Origin: Flavobacteriaceae bacterium
Lineage (GTDB): Bacteria > Bacteroidota > Bacteroidia > Flavobacteriales > Flavobacteriaceae
NCBI GenBank assembly: GCA_018672145.1
Contig: JABHGH010000131.1
Location: 1-31,423 of the forward strand
Direction: 5' to 3'
Length of the DNA: 31,423 nucleotides
A program made the position numbers and the translations under genes. How positions within the stretch are numbered: the stretch's first letter is position 1; every line of letters starts with the position of its first letter. Below are positions 16,095 through 24,900 of this stretch, piece after piece. The notes below the pieces were generated by a model. That model searched no databases. It saw nothing but the letters and a program-made list of their open reading frames with translations, and had not been told where the DNA came from.

Positions 16095-16797
16095 CTTCTA
16101 GCAATTTAGGAATGTCTTCGAGCAGCATCTCTGTGCCTTGCTGCTTAGCATCCTCTTCATCGATACCAAGATAGTAAACAATTGGATTACCTACCGCATC
16201 GGTTCTCGAACGAATAAATCCTTGCTTATCCACCAATGCAAAATAGCCTTGATGCTCAAAGCCTCCAGCCACCTCGGGGTTGATCCCTGCAAAGATGTTA
16301 AAACCTCGATTGGCGAGGTCATATATGTAATCTTGATCTCCTGTTAGAAAATGCCAATTTGGGCTAAAAACTTCATAACTTTCTGCATAGGTTTTGAGTT
16401 GAGTGGGAGTATCTGTCTCTGGATCAATAGTGATAGAGGCAATGCCAAAATCTTCGCGATTACCAAAGGCCTTTTCTAGTTTTTTCATATTGACATTCAT
16501 ACGAGGACATATAGTAGGGCAACTTGTAAAGAAAAACTCAATGACGTGTACTTTTCCTGCAAAGTCTTCGTTGCTAATGGGTAAATTATCTTGGTTTGTC
16601 AAAATAAAATCTGGCACTTTTTTGTCCTCACCATTGAGGTTGATATAAGCCATTTTAGGGTTGTCTGTCTCCCTCACACTAAGTCGACTAGCAGAAACCC
16701 AGTCTTTTTGTTGGATACGATTAACAATCTTGGGAATAAAAATAATTCCAAAAACCAATATCATAAATGATATGCCAATGTATGCGTTCTTTCTCAC
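16087..16797 (-). CDS. SCO1/SenC copper chaperone for cytochrome oxidase
   Basis: A membrane-anchored thioredoxin-fold protein that delivers copper to, or reduces, the CuA site of oxidase subunit II. The 236 residues start with an anchor helix (about 5-23). The copper ligands are Cys93 and Cys97 in TSCPTICPRMN, plus His182 in GGFEHQGYFALVD. The ITIDPETDTPTQLKTY segment is typical of the family. The product faces the periplasm. It starts 3 bases after the stop of the cysteine-less paralogue and overlaps DUF420 by 8 bases. Confidence 0.95.
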   Translation of the reverse strand: MRKNAYIGISFMILVFGIIFIPKIVNRIQQKDWVSASRLSVRETDNPKMAYINLNGEDKKVPDFILTNQDNLPISNEDFAGKVHVIEFFFTSCPTICPRMNVNMKKLEKAFGNREDFGIASITIDPETDTPTQLKTYAESYEVFSPNWHFLTGDQDYIYDLANRGFNIFAGINPEVAGGFEHQGYFALVDKQGFIRSRTDAVGNPIVYYLGIDEEDAKQQGTEMLLEDIPKLLEDE

Positions 16798-16800
16798 GTG

Positions 16801-17457
16801 TTAGATTTTTCGATCGGCTTTGTACTTCTTGAGAGCTAGACGATACTCAGCCAAAATCACTTTCACATCATCGACCATATTGTTATGAATATCAGCGACA
16901 GAACGTGCGTCATAGCCGATATTGCCATTGTCGTCTCGTCCGCGTAATGCCCCATCTTTATCGACAATAAACACATAAGGTGATCCTAGGTTTTGATCCA
17001 AAGTAAGTGGTGTGTTGAGTCGGTTGAAAATAAGTTGCAACTGAACTGGTTCTAAAAAAACAAACTTCCAACCAGAAGTATCGACCTGCGTACTTCGGGA
17101 AAGTTCAGCAACCAGCTGCATACAATCTTCTTCCGTTGCTTTAGGTTGTGCTATCAAAAATTGAAAGTCGGTAAACTTTTGAAATCGTTTGTATATTTTT
17201 TGATTAAGATTCAGCGCATTCCCTTTATGCTGCAAAACGTCAGATCCTAAAAAGCCGAGGATCGTGATATTATCTGCGAACTGTTCATCCGAAAATTCAG
17301 CAATATCCAAAACGGTATTGGTTACAACAGGAAGTTTTGCAAAGTGGTTAATGCCAGAAGCGAAAAAAAGGTAAACCACTAGTGGAAGAACAAATAATAC
17401 GGTAAGTACAACGTACTTTTTCAAGTGATAAGGATTTTTAAAAATTCCAAGAAACAA
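16801..17457 (-). CDS. SCO-like thioredoxin-fold protein lacking copper ligands
   Basis: A 218-residue protein with one N-terminal membrane helix (about 14-34) and a periplasmic domain. Its outline follows the neighbouring SCO1: a strand ITILGFLG where SCO1 has VHVIEFFF, then no CxxxC, a central strand before QPKATEED, and a closing SPYVFIVDKDGALRGR where SCO1 has HQGYFALVDKQGFIRSR. The metal-binding His is replaced by Ser/Pro, so copper binding by the SCO mode is ruled out. There is no ATG in the first 100 codons and a stop lies just upstream, so translation must start at TTG 17457 (20-base overlap with the subunit IV gene) or TTG 17424. The SCO link is my alignment by eye; the function is unknown. 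Confidence 0.75.
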   Translation of the reverse strand: MFLGIFKNPYHLKKYVVLTVLFVLPLVVYLFFASGINHFAKLPVVTNTVLDIAEFSDEQFADNITILGFLGSDVLQHKGNALNLNQKIYKRFQKFTDFQFLIAQPKATEEDCMQLVAELSRSTQVDTSGWKFVFLEPVQLQLIFNRLNTPLTLDQNLGSPYVFIVDKDGALRGRDDNGNIGYDARSVADIHNNMVDDVKVILAEYRLALKKYKADRKI

Positions 17458-17818
17458 AACCGTCTGTCATCACATTATAGATGTAATCCGCTTCGAGCAA
17501 CAAAATAAAAACAAGGTAAGGAATCAGAATGACCAAAGGTAGAACGATTGAACTGGTCAAGCTACGTGTTTCGTCACGTAGGTGCATAAAGTCCCAAGCG
17601 ATATAGTACGCTTTGACGATAGTGAGTATGATAAAAATCCAGTTGAGTAGTTTCATTCCAAGGAAATAACTCATTAGAATGGTTGGTTTAAAAATTCCCA
17701 AAGCAACTTCAACAACCGTTACGATTGACAAAAAAATAAGGACACCCCAAATTTTTTGCGTATTGGATGCAAATGTTAAACGTCCACGAAAAATTGATAA
17801 TTTATGTTCTACTGCCAT
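17438..17818 (-). CDS. Cytochrome c oxidase subunit IV-type protein
   Basis: A 126-residue protein with three membrane helices (about 21-43, 52-74 and 88-110) and the segment IVKAYYIAWDFMHLRDE typical of bacterial heme-copper oxidase subunit IV (CtaF/CyoD-like). It stabilises the oxidase complex and has no catalytic residues. I chose the ATG at 17818, 2 bases after the subunit III stop, giving MAVEHKLS; the frame is open to 17857 but that part lies inside subunit III. Its 3' end overlaps the SCO-like gene by 20 bases if that one starts at 17457. Confidence 0.88.
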   Translation of the reverse strand: MAVEHKLSIFRGRLTFASNTQKIWGVLIFLSIVTVVEVALGIFKPTILMSYFLGMKLLNWIFIILTIVKAYYIAWDFMHLRDETRSLTSSIVLPLVILIPYLVFILLLEADYIYNVMTDGFVSWNF

Positions 17819-17820
17819 GA

Positions 17821-18801
17821 TTATACCAAATAAAAGAATGTGAATACAAATACCCAAACAAGATCAACAAAGTGCCAATACAATCCCACTTTTTCAACCA
17901 TTTCATAATGACCTCTTTTTTCATAGGTTCCGATCACAACATTAAAGAAAACAATGAGGTTGATTAGCACACCAGATAAAACGTGAAAGCCGTGAAAGCC
18001 TGTGATAAAGAAAAAGAAGTTCGCAAATAAACGATTTCCATACTCGTTTCGAATCAGGTTTGCTCCTTCAACGACATAAACAGATTGAGCTATTTTTGAG
18101 ATAGATTCCTCACGACTCAAGACAATTTTGTGTCCATTTTCATCGAGTTGTTGTGTTTTAACTAAGAGATCGTTGTTGTTGATAAATCCTTTTTTGATTT
18201 CTTCAACAGAATAGGTTGGTAGGGTCGACTCGCTTGCGTACCAAATTCCGTTTCTACCTTGATGCTGCTCTCGGTCTGTTGGAATCGAAGCGGCAAAAGA
18301 AGTGATATTCACTCTTTTACCAGTATCAGCACTCACAAACTGTAAAATTTGTCCGCCCCGTGTTTCAACTGCGCCGTATTGACCATTGATAAAATTTTTC
18401 CATTCCCATGCTTGTGAGCCTAAAAAGATGGCGCCACCAACGATAGTAAGAAGCATATAGAACGCTACTTTATTTTTCTTCATGTGATGACCCGCATCAA
18501 CAGCAAGCACCATGGTTACAGATGAGAAAATTAAAATAAAGGTCATCAGTGCGACATAATACATAGGGGCATCAACACCGTGCAAGAAAGGAAAGTGATT
18601 AAAAACCTCATCGGCAATTGGCCAAGAGTCAATGAACTTGAATCTAGAAAAGCCGTAGGCAGCCAGAAATCCTGAAAAGGTCAAAGCGTCAGAAACGATG
18701 AAAAACCACATCATCATCTTTCCGTAGCTCGAATTCAGTGGTTTGTTACCTCCACCCCAAATTTTTTCATTTTCTGATTGGTTGGTCAAAGTTGCGTCCA
18801 T
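17821..18801 (-). CDS. Cytochrome c oxidase subunit III (with large insertion)
   Basis: A 326-residue heme-copper oxidase subunit III. Helices are seen at about 29-49, 80-101, 112-131, 258-288 and 306-325. Conserved features include GSQAWEWKNFI at 128-138, GFHGFHVLSGV at 268-278 and GLYWHFVDLVW at 306-316, which carry the usual His/Glu of helices III-VII. Between residues about 139 and 254 there is a ~115-residue soluble, charged segment that is absent from proteobacterial subunit III. It follows the shorter subunit III gene after a 40-base gap containing a possible -7 box. Confidence 0.93.
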   Translation of the reverse strand: MDATLTNQSENEKIWGGGNKPLNSSYGKMMMWFFIVSDALTFSGFLAAYGFSRFKFIDSWPIADEVFNHFPFLHGVDAPMYYVALMTFILIFSSVTMVLAVDAGHHMKKNKVAFYMLLTIVGGAIFLGSQAWEWKNFINGQYGAVETRGGQILQFVSADTGKRVNITSFAASIPTDREQHQGRNGIWYASESTLPTYSVEEIKKGFINNNDLLVKTQQLDENGHKIVLSREESISKIAQSVYVVEGANLIRNEYGNRLFANFFFFITGFHGFHVLSGVLINLIVFFNVVIGTYEKRGHYEMVEKVGLYWHFVDLVWVFVFTFFYLV

Positions 18802-18827
18802 ATGAATGCGTTGCTATTTTGGTTGTA

Positions 18828-18835
18828 CAAAAATA
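18828..18835 (-). promoter_or_regulatory. Possible internal promoter before the large subunit III gene
   Basis: The minus strand reads TATTTTTG, a perfect TAnnTTTG, 26 bases upstream of the ATG at 18801. No TTG was found at the -33 distance. It lies in the only sizeable gap inside the oxidase operon, which favours a real element, but this is not certain. Confidence 0.4.
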
Positions 18836-18841
18836 CGTGAT

Positions 18842-19402
18842 TTATCGTAAAAAATATAGAAAGAAAAATAAATAGATCCATAAAAATCCTAAAAAGTGCC
18901 AGAACGTATGTGCTAGAGAGAATCCAAGATCATTTGCTTCATATTTTAATCGACTGTGATTAACAATTACCACCAACAAAACGACCAGACCGGAAATCAA
19001 ATGCGCAAGGTGAACAACCACCAAAACATATAGGAAGGAAGTTGTGACATTGCTCTGTGCTCCGGTGAAATAATAGCCTTGATCAATAAGTGTTGAAAAC
19101 CCTTGAATCTGAAGAAATACAAATACGATAGCCAGTAAGAGTGTCATCCAAAGAAGCCCTTGGGTTGTTTTGGAATTCACATTCAATTTTTTCTTTGCAA
19201 ACCAAAAAGTAAGACTACTGAGCAAAATCGTGACGGTGCTCCAGTACAGTTCGGCTGGGAGTTGAAAGGCATCGAGCCAATCAGGGCGGGATTTACTAAC
19301 GACATAGGCACTTGTCAGCCCTGCAAAAGTCATGGAGATGCTGATCATCGAAAACCACAGCATCATTTTTTTAGCACGTATATTTTTAGCTTGTTCTATC
19401 AT
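18842..19402 (-). CDS. Heme-copper oxidase subunit III family protein (short copy)
   Basis: A 186-residue protein with five membrane helices (about 13-35, 50-68, 82-100, 124-145, 165-184). It has the family marks MLWFSMISISMTFAGLTSAYVV at the start, VVVHLAHLISGLVVLL in the middle and SLAHTFWHFLGFLWIYLFF at the end. The cytochrome c oxidase/CyoC subunit III fold is clear, but helices I and II of the classic form are missing, as in the short subunit III of other Bacteroidota. It overlaps cyoE by four bases (ATGA). Together with the long copy downstream it gives two subunit III genes in one operon. Confidence 0.9.
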   Translation of the reverse strand: MIEQAKNIRAKKMMLWFSMISISMTFAGLTSAYVVSKSRPDWLDAFQLPAELYWSTVTILLSSLTFWFAKKKLNVNSKTTQGLLWMTLLLAIVFVFLQIQGFSTLIDQGYYFTGAQSNVTTSFLYVLVVVHLAHLISGLVVLLVVIVNHSRLKYEANDLGFSLAHTFWHFLGFLWIYLFFFLYFLR

Positions 19403-20304
19403 ATCAACTTGTCAATCACATAAATTATTTGAATCAGCGTTATATAAATGACGCTGACGAGCATAAGAGTTTTTGCAGCTTGTTGGTCAAGCCTTTGGTA
19501 AAGTCGCATGGCCGATACAATGAGCCACACTCCACAAATTCCAATAAGAATTGCGGCAGGAATTGATATTTGAAAATCTCCTGTAATTCCTAAAACAGGA
19601 AACACAGAAACGACCAATGTCCAAATACTATATAAAACCGCCTGCAGGGCTGTTCCTCGATCTTTTTTTCCGCTGGGAAGCATGTTAATACCTACTCGAT
19701 TGTAGTCGTCAAACATTAACCAACCGATAGCCCAAAAGTGGGGAAACTGCCAAAAAAATTGAATTATAAAAAGTGTTCCTGCCTCAAGTCCAAAAGAACC
19801 CGTCGCAGCTACCCAGCCTAACATAAAAGGAATAGCACCTGGAAAAGCACCTACAAAAACAGCAAGTGGAGTTTTTGTTTTCAAGGGTGTATAAACGCTC
19901 GTGTATAAAAACATGGAAATGGCAGCAAACATCGAGGTTTTGGGGTTAATGGCGTATAGTGCAGCCAAACCTAGTACAGACAGGCATACCGCAATCCAAA
20001 AAGCGGTTGGATGGGTCATCCTCCCTGAAGGCAATGGTCTGTTTTTGGTGCGATGCATAATAGCATCTATATCACGTTCAATAATCTGATTAAAGGCATT
20101 AGAAGCGCCAGAAATGGCAAGGCCACCAAAGAGCAATAGACTCAGGTCGGAGATCATGATTGTCTCGCATCCAAGGAGATAACCTGCAACACTTGAAAAA
20201 ACGACGCTAAAGCTCAGTCGTGCTTTCGTCAGCTGTGCTAAATTTTGTGCAAACTGAAAAACAATAGGCGTAAATATAAAACGAAAAGTTGTCGTCTTTA
20301 TCAT
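19399..20304 (-). CDS. cyoE: Protoheme IX farnesyltransferase (heme O synthase)
   Basis: UbiA-family prenyltransferase that adds farnesyl to heme B, giving heme O, the precursor of heme A for aa3-type oxidases. The 301-residue protein has about nine helices. The first Asp-rich site is ASNAFNQIIERDIDAIMHRTKNRPLPSG (Asn72 to Arg85), and the second loop is recognisable at FDDYNRVGINMLPSGKKD. The frame is open to 20322, but the ATG at 20304 is preferred because the codons upstream overlap the -7 box at 20320-20327. It is the first gene of the oxidase operon. Confidence 0.95.
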   Translation of the reverse strand: MIKTTTFRFIFTPIVFQFAQNLAQLTKARLSFSVVFSSVAGYLLGCETIMISDLSLLLFGGLAISGASNAFNQIIERDIDAIMHRTKNRPLPSGRMTHPTAFWIAVCLSVLGLAALYAINPKTSMFAAISMFLYTSVYTPLKTKTPLAVFVGAFPGAIPFMLGWVAATGSFGLEAGTLFIIQFFWQFPHFWAIGWLMFDDYNRVGINMLPSGKKDRGTALQAVLYSIWTLVVSVFPVLGITGDFQISIPAAILIGICGVWLIVSAMRLYQRLDQQAAKTLMLVSVIYITLIQIIYVIDKLI

Positions 20305-20319
20305 TGTGCAATTCCGCCG

Positions 20320-20350
20320 CAAAGATACTGCACCTTAGTACTTTAGGCAA
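20320..20350 (-). promoter_or_regulatory. Promoter of the cyoE-oxidase operon
   Basis: On the minus strand, TTG (20350-20348) is followed by 20 bases and then TATCTTTG (20327-20320). Both boxes and the spacing match the Bacteroidota consensus TTG-N17-23-TAnnTTTG exactly. This is the best promoter in the window. It predicts a very short leader before the cyoE ATG at 20304. Confidence 0.75.
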
Positions 20351-20361
20351 TGTTTATATGT

Positions 20362-20383
20362 AAAAAAAACCCGCTAAGCTGGG
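20362..20383 (-). terminator. Terminator after tonB
   Basis: Eight bases after the tonB stop the minus strand has CCC-A-GC, loop TTA, GC-GGG, then eight Ts: a 5-bp GC-rich stem with one bulged A and a T-run. It would close the ruvB-to-tonB transcript just before the cyoE promoter. Confidence 0.6.
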
Positions 20384-20391
20384 CGAATTTT

Positions 20392-21093
20392 TTATTGAAG
20401 TCTAAAGGTAATCGGAATACTAAATGGAACACGTACTGGTCTACCTCGTTGCTTTCCGGGTGTCATTCTGGGTAACTTACGGATAATACGTTGGGCTTCT
20501 TTTTCCAAGTTCTTATCTGGTCCACGTGTGCGAATACTCGAAATGGTACCGTCTTTAGAAATCATGAATTGCACATAAACACGCCCTTGAATTCCCATTT
20601 CCTGAGCAATTTCGGGGTAACGAAAGTTTCTGCTGATGTGTCTTTGAATCTTTTCCTGAAAACATTCACGGCGTTTGTTTTTAGCAACTCTTTCACATCC
20701 CGGGAAAATTGGCACATCTTCTATAATTGCAAAAGGCACATCGACGTCGAGGTCATCGTCAAGAACCTCAACCTCTTCAATGATTTCTTCTTGTGTTGTT
20801 TCGGTTGACTCAATTATGGTTTCCTCTACTTCCTCTTCGTCTTCAACAACCTCAATAATTTCAGGTGCTGGTGGTGGTGGTGGTGGTGGTGGTGTTTTAA
20901 TTTGTTCAGTGAGTGGAACTTCTTCGTCATCGTCATCGTCAACAACGAGCATGCCCAATTCCAAACCACTCGGATCATAAGTTTTCCATTCGATGGAGCG
21001 CCACGTAATAAATAAAATCGCACATAGCCCTATCACAAAATAGAGATTGCTATTTTTATTCAAATCTGCTTTACGATTTTTCTTAGGTTCCAT
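20392..21093 (-). CDS. tonB: Energy transducer TonB
   Basis: A 233-residue inner-membrane-anchored protein that passes proton-motive energy to outer-membrane TonB-dependent receptors. It has a basic N-terminus, one membrane helix (about 17-33), an acidic and proline-rich periplasmic linker (DDDDDEE near 52-58, eight consecutive Pro at 68-75, many Glu to 110), and a TonB C-terminal domain from about 145. That domain includes the typical YPEIAQEMGIQGRVYVQFMISKDG and ends in FSIPITFRLQ. The PGCE...KRRECF segment before the domain is usual for Bacteroidota. I chose the ATG at 21093; a TTG two codons upstream is less likely. It is the last gene before a terminator. No ExbB/ExbD is nearby. Confidence 0.93.
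   Translation of the reverse strand: MEPKKNRKADLNKNSNLYFVIGLCAILFITWRSIEWKTYDPSGLELGMLVVDDDDDEEVPLTEQIKTPPPPPPPPAPEIIEVVEDEEEVEETIIESTETTQEEIIEEVEVLDDDLDVDVPFAIIEDVPIFPGCERVAKNKRRECFQEKIQRHISRNFRYPEIAQEMGIQGRVYVQFMISKDGTISSIRTRGPDKNLEKEAQRIIRKLPRMTPGKQRGRPVRVPFSIPITFRLQ
20869..20892. repeat. Triplet repeat inside tonB
   Basis: Eight identical TGG units on the plus strand read as eight CCA proline codons in tonB. The uniform codon use makes a slippage-prone tract; gains or losses of one unit keep the frame and would only change linker length. Confidence 0.9.
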
Positions 21094-21137
21094 GTTCAAT
21101 AATGTAAGATGTTAGCTAAAATAATAATTTTATGTTA

Positions 21138-21515
21138 TTACATGCTATTTAATCCCAACAACTTCAAAAAACGTGCCATTAAGAGTGCGATAGAAATTCC
21201 TAAACTATTACAAACAACGTCTAACACATCCATAGTTCGGTTTATGGGAAGGGCGTCTTGAAGAAATTCTAGGATAACTCCCATCAAAAAGACCGACAAA
21301 ACGACTTTTAATGTTTGTTGTCTCGTTTTATTTTTCGTGCTATTTAACCAGAAAAAGGTCAATGTTGCATAGTAAACGATGTGAATGAGCTTATCAGAAA
21401 AAGTAGACGTAAGATGTTTAAGTTGTTGTGGGGGCAACAAGCTTCCCACAATCGCCAATATGATAAGACAATATGTTATTAATTGAAAGCGATTAGCTTT
21501 TGATAAGCTCAGCAT
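21138..21515 (-). CDS. VanZ-like membrane protein
   Basis: A 125-residue protein with about four membrane helices (roughly 10-27, 41-58, 69-86, 97-116) and the VanZ-family pattern: an early LPP (SLLPPQQ), SDKLIHIVYYATLTFFW after the first helix, EFLQDALPINRTMDVLDVVCNSLGISIA near the end. VanZ of Enterococcus gives low-level teicoplanin resistance, but most relatives have no known role. The start is ATG 21515 or 21527, both inside the 3' end of gcvH (overlap 23 or 35 bases), implying coupled translation. Confidence 0.85.
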   Translation of the reverse strand: MLSLSKANRFQLITYCLIILAIVGSLLPPQQLKHLTSTFSDKLIHIVYYATLTFFWLNSTKNKTRQQTLKVVLSVFLMGVILEFLQDALPINRTMDVLDVVCNSLGISIALLMARFLKLLGLNSM

Positions 21516-21873
21516 AGGCCTCTGCATTAAGTAGATTGTTGATTTCGTCGGGATTGTTCATCTCAATTTTCACCATCCAACCAGCGCCGTATGGATCTGA
21601 ATTGACAACTTCAGGGGTTGATGTGAGCTCGTCGTTAAAAGCAGTAATTTTTCCGGAAAGGGGAGCAAAAAGATCAGAAACGGTTTTAACTGCCTCAACT
21701 GTTCCGAACACAGCTTCACGTTCTACCATTTCATCGAGTGTATCAACTTCAACATAGACAATGTCTCCAAGCTCACCTTGTGCAAAATCGGTAATCCCAA
21801 CAGTGGCAATATTTCCATCGATAGAAATCCATTCGTGGTCTTTTGTGTATTTGAGATTTTGTGGAATATTCAT
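21493..21873 (-). CDS. gcvH: Glycine cleavage system H protein
   Basis: Lipoyl carrier of the glycine cleavage system, shuttling the aminomethyl group between the P, T and L proteins in the cytosol. The 126 residues match the family length; the lipoylated Lys63 lies in GTVEAVKTVSDLFAPLSG and the start PQNLKYTKDHEWISIDG is typical. No other gcv gene is in the window, which is usual for flavobacteria where gcvP and gcvT are elsewhere. It lies 40 bases after sprA with no -7 box in between, so it probably depends on the upstream transcript. Confidence 0.97.
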   Translation of the reverse strand: MNIPQNLKYTKDHEWISIDGNIATVGITDFAQGELGDIVYVEVDTLDEMVEREAVFGTVEAVKTVSDLFAPLSGKITAFNDELTSTPEVVNSDPYGAGWMVKIEMNNPDEINNLLNAEAYAELIKS

Positions 21874-21913
21874 AATTGATATTTAGTCTTTTGTAAAAGA
21901 AAGGATTTTGTGA

Positions 21914-24900
21914 TTAATTACCAAAGCTATATCGCAATGTAATTCCTGAACGTACGTTTGTTTGCGGGAAAGCTGTCGAAATGGCAAACTTGGAAAAAGT
22001 GTGATCATAGAAGAACAATGCTGTCAAATTACGTGAAAGTGCATAATCTGCCGAAATCTTGAACGACCATAAGCGTTGCCCTGCCGTCACTTGGTTGTTC
22101 AGCAAATCGAGGTTGCGCACTATGGTAATGTTATCACGAATGGACAAATCTCCCTTAATGTTTATGTCGCCTTTTAACGTTTTTCTCTTTCCTCCGATAT
22201 TTGTGCGGAAAGGCACTGATTTGAGACGATAGCCCATTCCAATAGTCAACTCATCTCCACTCGTTTCAGTTAGCAAATTATTGTCTAAACTCAGCGCCAA
22301 AGCACGATCTTTTTTAATTTCGGTACTAAACTGAAGGCTATTTTTCAATTCAAAATCAACTTTAATAAGCGGGTTGAATTGCTCCACCAAATTAATGTTG
22401 GTGTATAAGGTTTCGTTTAGGTAGTTCCCTCCCTGATCTAAGGCGTTTGGATTAGATGATTCGTATGAAAGATTGGTCGAATAGTTGTTGAGTGTATGGC
22501 TAGCTCGATAACCATGCGCAATAGAGAAACGTTGGAAGTGTTTTTTAAATAATTTTGTTTTCATCAGTCCAGTGTATTGCATCGACCAATTGGGAAGTGG
22601 GGTCTCACGTGTGGCATCAAAAGAAACGTTTTCAGGGTTGGCTCCAGAATAGGCCGATAAAAAGGCAGGGATCAATACCGCTTGATTGTTTTTTCCATAG
22701 CCAATAGGAAAACCGTCAACATCAATATTCCCAATATCTATTCCTCGATCATTCCCCAATCGCTGTGCGATAATTAAACGGTTGGTTTTAAGATTTTCAA
22801 AAGCTTTATTATCAACGTCTCCAGACGAAAAGGCCGTTTTAAGCAGGATGGTTGAAATTTCAAAATTTCCAAATGATGTTGGATTAAGTGGGGTGTAACT
22901 TGTTCCGGAGACCACGAAATTTTCAGCACTATTTTCCGAAAAATTTCGATTTCCATTAATGTCCAATTGTAAGCCTTCGAGCAGATCAACTTCTGCAGAG
23001 TAACTAAGTTGCGTGTTTTTTATCTGCGTGAATTGACCATTATAGCTTGGGAATTCAGTGAGCCACCCACGCTTTGCGGCTTCATACCGGATGTCGCTTT
23101 GGCTTCCTAACGCAAACGGTAATCCTGGGTTTGAAGTACCCAAAAGTCCAACCAATTGGGTGTATCCTGGCAGGACCGTTCCATTGTTTTCACTGTATGT
23201 CAATTGAAAACGTTTGAGTGCCGTTGCGATGCCGATCAAGGAATTTGTGAGCTGTGTCTTTACTTTTTTTCGATCGGAAGACCGCTTATTTTTTTTCAAT
23301 TTAAACGATTTATAAATCTTTTGGAAGTTTAGCGACGCATTTACATTATGGGTATTTGCATTTTGAATTGTGTTTACCATACCCAACACATTCCCAAACT
23401 CATCTTCAACCTCATTGAGTGCTTCCGATCCGCGCTGCCAATTGAAATCGGCTGAATAGCTATATGTACCATCAATGAAATTCAGCAACGGAAGAAGACG
23501 AAACGGCAAGTTATATGTCATTCCTAAACGCTGACTAAACTGGTTGGGGTCGCCATCATCCCAAAAACCATCCCAGATATCTAATTCTTGATTCGCTTTT
23601 GTGTTATCCGTGTTATAGTTTCGAATGATGTTGTTGCTCGATGCTGTAAAATCAAAACGAAGCGATTTGGTCAGATTGTGATTAAGAGTGAAAATCCAAT
23701 CAAACATGTATTTACGTTGTTGGAGTTTAGGCAACGCCAATTGGCTTCCTGCGTCAACACCTTCAAGATAGACTTCGCGAAATTGTTGACTATTAAAAGT
23801 GCGATTGATGTTGGCAGATAGGGAAACATTACTCGGAATCGGATTAAGGTTGATGGCACTTAACCACTGCAGATATTTCTTGGTATTGATAAATGGAATG
23901 TTTGAAAAGGGCTCAATCGAAAGTGGTTCAAAATCATATTGGTATCCCAAACTAAATCGTAAATTTTTAAAGCTATAATCTTCCATTTCGTAATCACTTC
24001 TACTTTCCTCATTGTAAGAGTAAGAAACGTCAAAATTTTCGAAGTCAAAAAAGTCTTTTCGTTGTTCGGGTCCACGTTGCTTACGCACACCAATGAGGTT
24101 GATGCTTTTACGTTGAGATTGACTCATCGCTTGACTGCGAATAGCGTCTTTATTTGCTTGGTCTTCGACAGCGTCCAAGCGGTCTTGTAGTTTAAGATCT
24201 TGATAAAAAGGATCGTATTCGGGCGTTATAAATTCCTCTGCAAAACTATAACTTAAAGGCAGTTGGACACCCCATTTTTCAGGAAGGAGTTGTCCCACGT
24301 TGATGTTGGTATTGATTCCATAGCCACGGATGTCTTCTTGGCTTCTTTGATTTGGAATCTGATCAATATTGCCAAAGCCTACCGTGGAAAGATTTCCGTT
24401 CAAGTTGATCGTGGCAAAATCCGCAATATTTACGTCCATTTCTGCGACAGCTGCCCAACCTCCTTGTGTATCGATTTCTGCTAAACGAAGTTCGTTAAAC
24501 CAAACCTCACCATGCAACAACTCTCCTGCTGTTTCGGATGGATTTTTAATTCCGACCATTATGGTTCGTATCTGTCCCAGCGTTGGATTACCACGCACTG
24601 CGATTTTGTATTTTTTGTCTCCTGGCAGATCGCTGATTGCCGTAAACTCGTCGATAAGATTTACCTCCTCATCAAAATAGGTTGCTCCGACCAGACTGCG
24701 TTGTTGAATTGATTTGGCTTTGACAGCGGTAAGCAAATCTAAGGGGATATCAATCGAATTGCTGTCAGGTTGCCAGACTTCCTCAGCACTTAGGTTGTTG
24801 GACACTCCTTCTGTATAAGAACTTGGCTTGAGCGGGACTTCAATTTGGTAATAATTTTCGGTAAGATCGGTTCCAATTCGCAAAAACGCGACCATTCGTT

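Noticed and set aside
20675..21023. Low-complexity open frames over tonB (Ser/Gly-rich on plus, His-rich on minus)
   Set aside because: They are shadows of the CCA/GAA/GAT-rich linker codons of tonB.
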